Assembly (NCBI GenBank): GCA_036961295.1
Contig: JBALVX010000002.1
Span: 186,001-250,000 of the forward strand
From: JAGPUQ01 sp036961295
GTDB taxonomy: Bacteria; Pseudomonadota; Gammaproteobacteria; Pseudomonadales; Porticoccaceae
Direction of reading: 5' to 3'
DNA length: 64,000 bases
A program made the translations under genes and the position numbers. Numbering within the stretch: the stretch's first letter is position 1; each line of letters starts with the position of its first letter. The notes under the pieces were generated by a model. It searched no databases and was not told where the DNA came from. It saw only the letters and a list, made by a program, of their open reading frames with translations. This document shows, piece by piece, positions 9,088 through 16,308 of this stretch.

Positions 9088-9170
9088 GCAAAAGACAGGA
9101 TAAGTAAAAAAAGTGTACTAAGAGCTGAGCGTTTAACAGAAAGCCCTTCAAGGCGCCGAACATATTTTAG

Positions 9171-9518
9171 TTATTTGATTTCGGTTTCAATTAGGATCAC
9201 TTCAGTATCCCCAATATTCTTAACATTGTGGGTCGTTGCCGGTAGAAACAAGGTGTTCCCGTCGGGAGCATCAATCACGTTTGACTGCTGTTTCGGATCT
9301 CCCGGGATCAGCTCTATCTTTCCACCCTTAACAAAATAGACCGCTCTATTTGGGTGCTTATGGATATGCATACCAGACTCCGTTCCCACGGGGTAAGTCA
9401 AACGCACCACTTCCACCGTTTCGTTATCCAGCAGTACTTCTCTGGTTCCGAGTTTTATTTCTGAAAAACCTGGAGCTGAAAATATAAGGGAAACAAGAAC
9501 TATAGCTATGCGTTTCAT
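9171..9518 (-). CDS. Secreted cupin-domain protein
   Basis: This is a 115-residue protein with an N-terminal signal peptide (MKRIAIVLVSLIFSAPGFS, cleavage near 19-20) and a small cupin barrel. GTESGMHIHKHPNRAVYFVKGG (about 45-66) carries the His residues of cupin motif 1. Members are periplasmic and bind metal or small ligands; no reaction can be named. It lies only 8 bp downstream of the GFA-family gene on the same strand, so the two form an operon. It is the last gene of the minus-strand accessory block that contains integron-like sites. Confidence 0.75.
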   Translation of the reverse strand: MKRIAIVLVSLIFSAPGFSEIKLGTREVLLDNETVEVVRLTYPVGTESGMHIHKHPNRAVYFVKGGKIELIPGDPKQQSNVIDAPDGNTLFLPATTHNVKNIGDTEVILIETEIK

Positions 9519-9526
9519 TTATCGCC

Positions 9527-9940
9527 TCATACTGTTTTATTCTGCATATACTTTGGTCGACTTTCATCTAATACAAACCAGCTTGAGACTGACTCACAAT
9601 ATATTTGGTAGCTCGGCTCAGGTATTTTTCCTTCGGTAATGGTGCCAACTCTCAACCTGATAGTCTCAGGCATATCGGTACGCTGACTAAACAATGGACT
9701 GCCACAATTAGCGCAAAATACACGTCTTTTATTTTCACTGGAGCTGTATGACTTAAAATTTTCTTCACCCGATAACCACTTCATTTTAGCCAGATCTATC
9801 GGTACATTTGTTGCAAAAGGAGTTCCTTGAGCTTTCTTGCACTGCCCGCAGTGACAAACCGCTAATTCCGATATTTCAGCGCCATATTCATATTTCACTT
9901 CTCCGCAGAGACAACTGCCTTTAATCATACTTTCTTCCAT
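9527..9940 (-). CDS. GFA family (glutathione-dependent formaldehyde-activating-like) zinc protein
   Basis: This is a 137-residue protein of the Mss4-like GFA fold. Zinc ligands are visible in order: GSCLCGEV (C10, C12), AVCHCGQCKKAQG (C29, C31, C34) and CANCGSPLF (C75, C78). The family name comes from Gfa of Paracoccus, but most members are of unknown substrate. The second ATG (9928) has GGAAG at good spacing and may be the true start, giving 133 residues. It is followed by the cupin gene at 8 bp. Confidence 0.85.
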   Translation of the reverse strand: MEESMIKGSCLCGEVKYEYGAEISELAVCHCGQCKKAQGTPFATNVPIDLAKMKWLSGEENFKSYSSSENKRRVFCANCGSPLFSQRTDMPETIRLRVGTITEGKIPEPSYQIYCESVSSWFVLDESRPKYMQNKTV

Positions 9941-9989
9941 ACTCGAATTAATGCATTGCCAGGGGAGATTCTTCTAACCAACTGGAATC

Positions 9990-10595
9990 TCATGGGCGTT
10001 TAAATTGCTTGCGAGCATGTTCAACTTTAGCTCTATATATACAGCCTATCGCATGATCATTGACCAGCCCCATTGCTTGCATAAAGGCATAAGCTGTTGT
10101 TGGACCAACAAATTTCCATCCTCGTCTTTTTAATTCCTTCGAGAGAGCAACCGACTCTTCGCAAATCGATGCTGCTTGAGGTTCTGAAAGTCTCTTTTCG
10201 TCGGGCTCATAGCTCCAGAAGAACGATGCAAGAGAACCTTCTTGATCCACAAGTTCTTTTGCTCTTTTGGCATTATTGATGGCCGCCTCAATCTTACCTC
10301 TGTGGCGTACGATACCTTCATCCTTTAGTAATCTGTTAACGTCTCTCTGTGTGAAGCCCGCGACTCTTTCAAAATTAAAATTGTGGAAGGCAGCGCGGAA
10401 ATTCTCACGTTTTGCGAGTATTGTTCTCCAACTTAGACCTGATTGAAAACTTTCTAGACAAATCTTTTCAAATAAGTGGCCATCGTCATCCACAGGAAAT
10501 CCCCACTCACTATCATGGTAATCAAAAAAATCAGGTGCTGCGCTAGCCCAGCTACAGCGAGGTTTTCCATCTGGGCCTTTAATAGTTTTACTCAT
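9990..10595 (-). CDS. tag: DNA-3-methyladenine glycosylase I (accessory copy)
   Basis: This is a 201-residue Tag-family base-excision enzyme that removes 3-methyladenine from alkylated DNA. The zinc-binding set is retained: C13 in KPRCSW, the YHDSEWGFP histidine, and H/C in NDHAIGC. SGLSWRTILAKRENFR and EGIVRHRGKIEAA match the active-site region. It has an N-terminal extension of about nine residues relative to E. coli Tag and is clearly different from the second copy at 62754-63323. It follows the YciI gene by 5 bp. Its place in the cassette-like block suggests acquisition by transfer. Confidence 0.92.
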   Translation of the reverse strand: MSKTIKGPDGKPRCSWASAAPDFFDYHDSEWGFPVDDDGHLFEKICLESFQSGLSWRTILAKRENFRAAFHNFNFERVAGFTQRDVNRLLKDEGIVRHRGKIEAAINNAKRAKELVDQEGSLASFFWSYEPDEKRLSEPQAASICEESVALSKELKRRGWKFVGPTTAYAFMQAMGLVNDHAIGCIYRAKVEHARKQFKRP

Positions 10596-10600
10596 TTTTA

Positions 10601-10888
10601 TTAACCCATCAAAAAATTAAGTCGGTCATCAACTTTTTTAGGCTCTATCTCAAGAATTTCGGCGTTTACAATATTTTCAGCAACAAATGGGTCATTATTT
10701 ACCCTTTCCTGTAATTCGGATAGCGATTCGTTATGGGCGATAACAGAGCCACCCAGACTGGGCTGAAGGCTACCAACTAATATAAACACACCATCATCAA
10801 ACCCGCGTTTAATCCACTTATTGTGGCCCTCCATAAATTCGCCAGCTTTGCTTTTATTATCAGAAAACCTAAGAAGTACAACAAACAT
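10601..10888 (-). CDS. YciI family protein
   Basis: This is a 95-residue single-domain YciI-like protein (dimeric alpha-beta barrel fold). FVVLLRFSDNK at the start and the conserved GSLQPSLGG and NDPFVAENIV segments fit the family. YciI proteins often sit in operons with small enzymes and have no agreed reaction. The start is supported by GGAGG six bases upstream. The stop is 5 bp from the tag start. It is the first gene after the complete attC-like site at 10926-10978. Confidence 0.8.
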   Translation of the reverse strand: MFVVLLRFSDNKSKAGEFMEGHNKWIKRGFDDGVFILVGSLQPSLGGSVIAHNESLSELQERVNNDPFVAENIVNAEILEIEPKKVDDRLNFLMG

Positions 10889-10925
10889 ATATAGCCTCCA
10901 TTTAAATTGTGGTGTTAACTATTAT

Positions 10926-10978
10926 TGCCCTAACGCAAGCGTTAACCGGCATGTCCGAGTTGAACGCTTTTGTTAGGC
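10926..10978 (-). other. Complete attC-like integron recombination site
   Basis: Read on the minus strand this stretch begins GCCTAAC (R'' box) and ends GTTAGGGC (R' box). Inside, AGCGTT follows R'' after three bases and AGCGTT's complement AACGCT precedes R' after three bases, so two arm pairs with unpaired spacers form an imperfect hairpin, as attC sites do. The ACR3 stop codon TAA lies inside the R'' box, a typical position for cassette genes. The last base of the R' core (G rather than C/T) departs from consensus. Confidence 0.7.
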
Positions 10979-12079
10979 TCTTTTATTGTTAGATGCGGTC
11001 TCATAATCAAATAGATAGCGCGTTCTCTTACAGAGTGAAACCAACATAAGCATTAATGGTACTTCGATTAAAACACCCACCACTGTCGCTAAGGCCGCCC
11101 CAGAAGAAAGGCCAAATAAAATAACAGCTGTGGCAATCGCGACCTCAAAATGGTTAGACGCACCGATTAATGATACAGGTGCCGCATCTTGATACGAAAG
11201 TTTTAACCATCTTGAAAATACAAAGTACCCAAGGGTAAAAATAAACAATGTTTGGATCAGTAGCGGAATAGCTATCCATAGTATGGTAAGTGGGTTACTG
11301 ACGATCACCTCACCTTTAAACGAAAATAATAGAACCAACGTAGCCAGCAATGCAGTTATGCTAACAGAAGTCAGCCAGTGTAAAAACTTCTCATTGAACC
11401 ATTCTATTCCCATATGTTTTATGATTAGTTTTCTAGAAAAGTATCCTGCTATTAATGGCAGCGCGACATAGACAGAGACCGAAAGTACCATCGTCTGCCA
11501 AGGCACTGGCATGGAATTAATGTTTAGCAATAAGCCACCCAAAGGCCCGTAAAGAAAAAGCATCATTAATGAATTAATTGCGACCATCACTAAGGTTAGC
11601 CCATCATTCCCTTTTGCTAAATTCCCCCACAGCAAGACCATCGCTGTACAAGGAGCAATACCGAGTAATATTGTTCCAGCAATATAACTTCGCCACAACT
11701 CAACCTCTTCACCATTAGCCAGAATTTCTGTACCGGGTAATAGATCCCTAAATAAGTAACCTAAAAATAGGTACGATATAGCGAACATACTAAAAGGCTT
11801 TATGCCCCAATTGATAAAAAGTGTCAGAATAACAGGCTTTGGAGTTTTTGCTGATCTTAGCACGTGTGAAAAGTCTATCTTTACCATGATGGGATACATC
11901 ATAAAAAATAGACAGACTGCAATGGGGATCGATACCTGATAGATAGAAAAATCATTCAGTGTTGTAGCAATACTCGGAGCAACCTTTCCAATAGCAATGC
12001 CGCCTGCAATGCACAGCAATACCCAGATAGTTAAATATCGCTCAAAAATTGATAACTTGCTTTCTTGCATCTCTGTCAA
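10973..12079 (-). CDS. acr3: ACR3 family arsenite efflux transporter
   Basis: This is a 368-residue inner-membrane carrier with about ten hydrophobic segments. GIAPCTAMVLLWGNLAKGN carries the conserved cysteine needed for arsenite transport, and the later proline- and glycine-rich ASNHFEVAIATA is also family-specific. It exports As(III), and in some members Sb(III), using the proton gradient. No arsR or arsC is nearby. A TTG start at 12079 has AGAGG five bases upstream; an ATG three codons later is an alternative. The stop codon is embedded in an attC-like site, and a partial attC-like site lies just upstream, so this looks like an arsenite-resistance gene cassette. Confidence 0.9.
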   Translation of the reverse strand: MTEMQESKLSIFERYLTIWVLLCIAGGIAIGKVAPSIATTLNDFSIYQVSIPIAVCLFFMMYPIMVKIDFSHVLRSAKTPKPVILTLFINWGIKPFSMFAISYLFLGYLFRDLLPGTEILANGEEVELWRSYIAGTILLGIAPCTAMVLLWGNLAKGNDGLTLVMVAINSLMMLFLYGPLGGLLLNINSMPVPWQTMVLSVSVYVALPLIAGYFSRKLIIKHMGIEWFNEKFLHWLTSVSITALLATLVLLFSFKGEVIVSNPLTILWIAIPLLIQTLFIFTLGYFVFSRWLKLSYQDAAPVSLIGASNHFEVAIATAVILFGLSSGAALATVVGVLIEVPLMLMLVSLCKRTRYLFDYETASNNKRA

Positions 12080-12106
12080 CTCTACCTCTGAACTAATTTT
12101 TCATGA

Positions 12107-12130
12107 GCCTAACTATTAGTTAACCGCACG
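12107..12130 (-). other. Partial attC-like site (R'-L' half)
   Basis: The minus strand reads GCGGTTAACTAATA followed by GTTAGGC, an L'-R' pair matching the GTTRRRY core. The same sequence, with one difference over about 23 bp, occurs at 13668-13690. No clear R'' partner is visible further upstream, so the other half may be decayed. It lies 28 bp before the ACR3 start, where the preceding cassette boundary is expected. Confidence 0.45.
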
Positions 12131-12257
12131 TGCAGTATATGTACCTGATTAGGGATGCCCCGAACTATTTATTTTTCTAATACGTTGATGTAATAAACGA
12201 AATTAACTATTTTTATTTTCGAGCTAGTTTAACTGCAGTAGCCCGACTGTCCTATCA

Positions 12258-12459
12258 GGGTCAGGTCCTTGATTTATAATCACTAACGATCCCACTCTCA
12301 ACGTCGAATGTCTTCGCGACGGCCTCCACGAGAAGCTACGTGATACGTCCCCACCAAAGTTTAATCGTAGGGGTTTGACTATAGCTATAGCGCTCTCACT
12401 AACAAGTACCTGCCTAGCTAGGCGCGCCTTAGTGTAATCATAAATCAAGGACCTGACCC
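12258..12459. mobile_element. MITE-like element with 20-bp perfect inverted repeats
   Basis: GGGTCAGGTCCTTGATTTAT (12258-12277) is repeated exactly in reverse complement at 12440-12459. The match continues imperfectly inwards (CACTAA on both sides). Ends of this GGGTCAGG(T)CC-type recur around REP-associated tyrosine transposases in gammaproteobacteria. The 202-bp element encodes no transposase; a minus-strand frame across it has no recognisable domain. It sits between two cassette-like genes and may have destroyed the attC site of the upstream one. Confidence 0.7.
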
Positions 12460-12510
12460 CGAAACTCTCACAAAACAAAGGCTGGCCCTTAGAAAGAATG
12501 ATTTAAAAAC

Positions 12511-12972
12511 TCAAATGCGCTCAAGTACCACGACCGGAATCTCCCGTTCGTCCGCGCTTTGCTGATATCCGTCGAAGATAGGTGCCAAGGCTTGCTGTTG
12601 CGCCCATAACGCAGCTCTTTCTTCACCAAGCGCGGTGCGCGCTCGGGCACGAAACTTATCGTCTTTCACCTGCACCTCAACATCCGGTTGGGCAAGCAGG
12701 TTTAAATACCAGGCAGGATGTTTCTGCGATCCACCTTTAGATGCGATTACCACATACCCGCCATTACCCGCCTCGCTGTAGATCAGCGGCATAATCCGCG
12801 ACTCACCACTTTTACGACCCGTGGTAGTCAGTAACAATGTGGGTACCAACCCAGGGCCACCGGCCGGCGTCGAGTCGAACATATGACCTTCAGCACCATT
12901 GGTAGCCAGGTATTTTTCCCGGTGTTCGGCAATCCAGCCAGAAGTACTGGCTTCTACAATGGGGTCTTTCAT
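12511..12972 (-). CDS. Nitroreductase-family deazaflavin-dependent oxidoreductase (DDN/F420 split-barrel)
   Basis: This is a 153-residue split beta-barrel protein. LLTTTGRKSGESRIMPLIY and the GGYVVIASKGG / HPAWYLNLLAQPDV segments are the standard signature of the DDN family (F420H2-dependent nitro/quinone reductases of actinobacteria). In proteobacteria members may use flavin or F420. The ATG has GAGG upstream. The gene starts 18 bp after the complete attC-like site at 12991-13051, so it looks like the next cassette in the row. The expected attC after its own stop is not visible; the MITE-like element lies there instead. Confidence 0.85.
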   Translation of the reverse strand: MKDPIVEASTSGWIAEHREKYLATNGAEGHMFDSTPAGGPGLVPTLLLTTTGRKSGESRIMPLIYSEAGNGGYVVIASKGGSQKHPAWYLNLLAQPDVEVQVKDDKFRARARTALGEERAALWAQQQALAPIFDGYQQSADEREIPVVVLERI

Positions 12973-12990
12973 GGTTTTTCCTCTTATCTG

Positions 12991-13051
12991 GCCCTAACGT
13001 TAAAGCTTAGCCGCGCCGCTTTATGGCGTCGGCTGGGGCGCCTTGTTAGGC
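12991..13051 (-). other. Complete attC-like integron recombination site
   Basis: On the minus strand the site runs from GCCTAAC (R'') through CAGCCGACGCC and GGCGCGGCT (L''/L' arms) to GTTAGGGC (R'). The arms CAGCCG...CGGCT and the outer GCCTAAC/GTTAGGGC pair make the typical imperfect attC hairpin. The sequence resembles the short attC sites of aadA-type cassettes, where CAGCCGACGC and GCGGCGCGGCT also occur. The upstream protein gene is read 30 bp into it and ends there. Confidence 0.8.
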
Positions 13052-13653
13052 GCTGATGTTTTTGCGATTGACTCTAAATACTCGGTAGCACTTGTTTCTA
13101 GAATCCACACATACTCACTAAATTCACCGCGTTCGCCGAGATCTGCGGGCTTGCGGGGTACAGACTCAGGAAAAGCTACATACCTATTAGGTACCGCCAC
13201 CGCATCCTTATATTTATACTCACCTGTCCACATTATTTTTAGTGCACCATTTCCACTGTGCATTACTTTTTTCGCTGTAAGTAAATTGCTACATTTTTCC
13301 ATGAATTCTCTCTCGGCTTCCACAGAGCGTGAATTAGTACTCATTAATGGACGATAATCACGGCTTGGTTCGGTTAAAAATAGTAGGTATCGACCTCCAA
13401 TTTCATAACCATGAAAATGACCAAAGTAAATGTATTCTGTATCGGCTCCCTTAAATCCACGAATAACGCGTGCCTTATATTTAGCCCCGCAGGATTCTTC
13501 AAGCTCTCCAAGTACTTGGCCATCCACAACTTGTACAATAGCCACCATATCGGCTTCATTGAACAGTTCAGCGACTGATATTTTGGGCAAGGTTGTTGCT
13601 CCCACGCTCAACGAGAACAATAGTGCCGCAAGGATTCTAAACGTAAATTTCAT
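13021..13653 (-). CDS. Secreted protein of unknown function, cassette-encoded
   Basis: This is a 210-residue protein with a signal peptide (about residues 1-19) and no reaction I can name. Segments ADMVAIVQVV, CGAKYKARVIRGFKG and GGRYLLFLTEP resemble small secreted proteins with an OB/NTR-like barrel. Two cysteines (one in CGAKY, one near EKCSN) could form a disulfide. The last ten residues, APNKAPQPTP, are encoded by the attC-like site itself; such NKAPQPTP-type tails are a mark of integron cassette proteins. No strong ribosome site precedes the ATG. Confidence 0.75.
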   Translation of the reverse strand: MKFTFRILAALLFSLSVGATTLPKISVAELFNEADMVAIVQVVDGQVLGELEESCGAKYKARVIRGFKGADTEYIYFGHFHGYEIGGRYLLFLTEPSRDYRPLMSTNSRSVEAEREFMEKCSNLLTAKKVMHSGNGALKIMWTGEYKYKDAVAVPNRYVAFPESVPRKPADLGERGEFSEYVWILETSATEYLESIAKTSAPNKAPQPTP

Positions 13654-13667
13654 TTTTAGTATATAGC

Positions 13668-13690
13668 GCCTAACTATTAGTTAACTGCAC
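13668..13690 (-). other. Partial attC-like site (R'-L' half)
   Basis: The minus strand reads GCAGTTAACTAATA followed by GTTAGGC, nearly identical to 12107-12130. It lies 14 bp before the start of the secreted-protein gene, where the boundary with a preceding cassette or attI would be. The R'' half is not recognisable in the 78 bp that separate it from rnpB. A related sequence lacking the R' box also occurs near 12226-12250. Confidence 0.45.
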
Positions 13691-13768
13691 TAGCCCGATA
13701 AGGTATTTTTGTATTTCTGCCAGCTTGGGCGGACTATTTTTTGTTATTAAACATCTGTTCTATAAAAA

Positions 13769-14174
13769 AGGAAGCTGGCCGATAAGCCGGGTTCTGTCGT
13801 GGACAGTCATTCATCTGGGATGCACGTCGCCGTACACCTCAAGCAGCCTACCCGGATCCAGTGCGGGCCGCACCAGTGGATCCCTATTTGGCCTTGCTCC
13901 GAGCGGGGTTTACCCTGCCACGCCTGTTGCCAGCCGCGCGGTGCGCTCTTACCGCACCATTTCACCCTTACCCAGCCTTAAAGCGAACCTCAAAGTTGGG
14001 CGGTTTATTTTCTGTGGCACTTTCCATAGGCTTTCGCCCCCCAGGCGTTACCTGGCGCTCTGCCCTGTGGAGCCCGGACTTTCCTCTATCTCACCACCGA
14101 TAACATCATAAATCGAGCCATAAGCCCCATTATGAAGTCTCAGCAAGCGAAACAGCGACTGCCTGGCCAGCTTC
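13769..14174 (-). ncRNA. rnpB: RNase P RNA, bacterial class A
   Basis: This is the catalytic RNA of ribonuclease P, which matures tRNA 5' ends. On the minus strand it starts GAAGCTGGCCAGGCAG, closely like E. coli rnpB, and contains the conserved GAGGAAAGTCCGGGCTCC and CCAGGTAACGCCTGG blocks. It ends with ACAGAACCCGGCTTATCGG and GCCAGCTTCC, which pairs with the 5' end as P1. Length of about 406 nt is usual. A T6 run follows directly, serving as terminator. In Pseudomonas rnpB lies next to rsmI; here they are 3.1 kb apart. Confidence 0.97.
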
Positions 14175-14181
14175 CGCAGGT

Positions 14182-14187
14182 ATTGTA
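14182..14187 (-). promoter_or_regulatory. Probable -10 box of rnpB
   Basis: The minus strand has TACAAT ending about 7 nt before the predicted first base of rnpB. No good -35 hexamer is found at 16-18 bp spacing, but the position fits a sigma-70 promoter. Confidence 0.5.
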
Positions 14188-14316
14188 CTCTGCTGTCTCG
14201 GCGAATGCTTTTCCAATTTCGGGAAATCCTCTACTATCGGCTTTATATTATTCGCCCGTAACGCTCTATAACTACGAAGAACCGCCAATAACCATCAATA
14301 ACGAAAGGGGAAGACC

Positions 14317-15264
14317 ATGCCACAGGTAGAAACCGCCCTCGGGCCAATTGACGTTAACGACATCGGCATGTGCCTGATGCACGAGCACATTATTATTGCC
14401 GACTGGGATATGCGCTCAAACTATGAGGGTTACGTCGATATTGAGAAGGAAGTCCCCAAGGCCGTAGCCTCGCTCAACAAAGCCAAGGAGCGCGGGGTAA
14501 GTACGATTGTCGATCTCACCCCGGTGAATTTGGGCCGGGATATTCACTCCATTCTCGCGGTATCGAAAGCCACGGGCGTGAATGTGATTTGCCCCACGGG
14601 GTTTTACTGGACGGAAGAACCCTGGATGCACGGCTGGGATTCGGATTATCTGTCCAACTATATGATTAAGGATATTAACGAGGGCATTCTGGACACCGGC
14701 ATCAAGGCGGGGATTATTAAATGTGCCTCCGATCACCCCGGCGTCGATGACTTTAACAAAAAGCTGCTACAGGCCGCCGCCATTGCTCACCGGGAAACCG
14801 GCGCGCCGATTTCAACTCACACGACGGTATCTAATAGCTCGGCACGGGATCAGGTTGCGGCCTTTAAGGAGTTTGGGGTGGATTTAAGCCGGGTGGTGAT
14901 CGGCCATATGGGCGACTCTTCGGACATCGACTATCTGGAAGAAATTTTATCCAACGGCTGTTTTATCGGCATGGATCGCTTTGGCCTGGAGGCGTTTTTA
15001 CCCACCGATGTGCGGGTACAAACGGTTGCCACGCTATGTAACAAGGGTTACGCGGGTCAAATGGTAGTGTCCCACGACGCTTGCAGCTTTCAGGACTTCT
15101 TCGACGGTGAATATGTAGAGAAGTTTGCACCTAACTGGTGTTACGAGCATGTGCCCCGCGACGTGCTACCTGCGCTGGCTGCCGCCGGAATCAGCCAGAC
15201 GGATATCGATACCATGATGATCGACAATCCGCGAAAGGTGTTTTCAAAAAAGGGCGGTTATTAA
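14317..15264 (+). CDS. Phosphotriesterase-family metallohydrolase (lactonase/esterase type)
   Basis: This is a 315-residue amidohydrolase-superfamily TIM barrel. Metal ligands are all visible: H22-x-H24 (MHEH), the carbamylated K135 (GIIKCASD), H168 (STHT), H197 (GHMGD) and D254 (SHDA). The family hydrolyses lactones, esters or organophosphates. The RBS AAAGGGGAAG is just upstream of ATG 14317. A bidirectional terminator follows. Context next to BVMO, thioesterase and dehalogenase genes favours a role as lactonase in catabolism, which is inference. Confidence 0.88.
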   Translation: MPQVETALGPIDVNDIGMCLMHEHIIIADWDMRSNYEGYVDIEKEVPKAVASLNKAKERGVSTIVDLTPVNLGRDIHSILAVSKATGVNVICPTGFYWTEEPWMHGWDSDYLSNYMIKDINEGILDTGIKAGIIKCASDHPGVDDFNKKLLQAAAIAHRETGAPISTHTTVSNSSARDQVAAFKEFGVDLSRVVIGHMGDSSDIDYLEEILSNGCFIGMDRFGLEAFLPTDVRVQTVATLCNKGYAGQMVVSHDACSFQDFFDGEYVEKFAPNWCYEHVPRDVLPALAAAGISQTDIDTMMIDNPRKVFSKKGGY

Positions 15265-15286
15265 ATATAATTTAAAGCGGAAAGCA

Positions 15287-15315
15287 AAAACCCGGTGTTA
15301 AGAGCACCGGGTTTT
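15287..15315. terminator. Bidirectional rho-independent terminator
   Basis: AAAACCCGGTG (15287-15297) pairs with CACCGGGTTTT (15305-15315) over a 7-base loop. It separates the converging phosphotriesterase-like gene and tesB. Confidence 0.85.
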
Positions 15316-15343
15316 ATTTGTTTTGGTTATTTCCTGCTATTTA

Positions 15344-16198
15344 TCATTTCCGACCCATGCGCATTAAACCTTCCTGCATACAGGTGGCGACCAAGGTGCC
15401 GTCCCGTTTATAGAAAGAACCCAAATTTAAGCCTCGCCCGCCGCTGGCTGTGGGGCTATCCATCGTATACAACATCCACTCGTTAATGCGGAAATCCCTA
15501 TGAAACCACATGGCGTGATCCAGGCTGGCCGCCAACATACCAGCACTGGAAAAGCGCTCGCCGTGGGGACGCAGTGCGGTGCCCATTAAATAAAAATCGG
15601 ATGCGTAAGCTAATAGTGCACGGTGCAATTTGGGGGAATCGGGAATTTCGGTGTTCACCCTAAGCCAAAACCCTTGCTGTGCTGGTCGCGTAGTTTTATT
15701 CCAGAGGTCGTCGGGATACAGCGGTCGCATTTCTACCGGGCGCTCGCTGGTAAAAAACGCCTGCCGCTCTGGCTCCAGGCTTGTCGCCATGGCCAGGCGA
15801 ATTTCCGATTCGTCGGGTAGGTCTTCCGGTGCGGGAACATCAGGCATGTCTGTTTGGTGATCAAAACCCGATTCGGTTTTCTGGAACGAGGCCGATAATA
15901 TAAAAATCACTTCGCCCTGCTGCTCGGCAACCACTCGGCGGGTACTAAAACTACCGCCGTCGCGCACCCGCTCAACGTCGTAAATAATCGGTATGGTTTT
16001 ATTGCCGGGACGCAAAAAATACGAGTGCAAAGAATGTGCTGGTCGACCCTCGACCGTTGCTTCGGCAGCGGCCAAAGCCTGGCCCACCACCTGGCCGCCA
16101 AATACGGAGGCCGCGCCGATGTCCTGATTCTGACCCTCGAAGCGCCCATCGTCGAGTTGTTCGAGAGTTAATAATTTCAGTAATTCTTTTGAATTCAT
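15344..16198 (-). CDS. tesB: Acyl-CoA thioesterase II
   Basis: This is a 284-residue double-hotdog thioesterase that hydrolyses medium/long acyl-CoA to acid and CoA. The N-terminal FGGQVVGQALAAA and the C-terminal SLDHAMWFHRDFRINEWMLY and MQEGLMR segments match TesB; the Asp, Thr/Ser (SPTASGGRG) and Gln catalytic residues are in place. Length equals E. coli TesB (286). It diverges from the haloalkane dehalogenase gene across 110 bp. Confidence 0.93.
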   Translation of the reverse strand: MNSKELLKLLTLEQLDDGRFEGQNQDIGAASVFGGQVVGQALAAAEATVEGRPAHSLHSYFLRPGNKTIPIIYDVERVRDGGSFSTRRVVAEQQGEVIFILSASFQKTESGFDHQTDMPDVPAPEDLPDESEIRLAMATSLEPERQAFFTSERPVEMRPLYPDDLWNKTTRPAQQGFWLRVNTEIPDSPKLHRALLAYASDFYLMGTALRPHGERFSSAGMLAASLDHAMWFHRDFRINEWMLYTMDSPTASGGRGLNLGSFYKRDGTLVATCMQEGLMRMGRK

Positions 16199-16251
16199 GT
16201 TAAAACTATGCCTGAATAAGCAGATGAAGGCTGTCTGGTGACTGCCAGAGC

Positions 16252-16288
16252 AGAACTAAACGTAACGCGAACATTAGAACTAAACGTA
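16252..16288. repeat. 13-bp direct repeat upstream of the dehalogenase gene
   Basis: AGAACTAAACGTA occurs at 16252-16264 and again at 16276-16288, a 24-bp period. It lies 21 bp before the dehalogenase start and between divergent genes, so it could be an operator or a recent local duplication. Confidence 0.55.
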
Positions 16289-16308
16289 GACGATAAACGG
16301 AGGTCACT

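Noticed and set aside
9120..9170. Possible attC-like site after the cupin gene
   Set aside because: The minus strand has GTTAAAC as a possible R' box but no matching R'' or arm pairing.
9940..9990. Possible attC-like site between GFA and tag
   Set aside because: Only a short imperfect hairpin (GAGATTC/GAATCTC) is present; boxes do not fit.
12224..12478. 84-codon minus-strand frame
   Set aside because: It spans the MITE-like element including both inverted repeats, so it is a chance frame over the element.
13725..14111. Several plus-strand frames of 60-128 codons
   Set aside because: They lie antisense to the RNase P RNA gene, whose conserved blocks explain the sequence.
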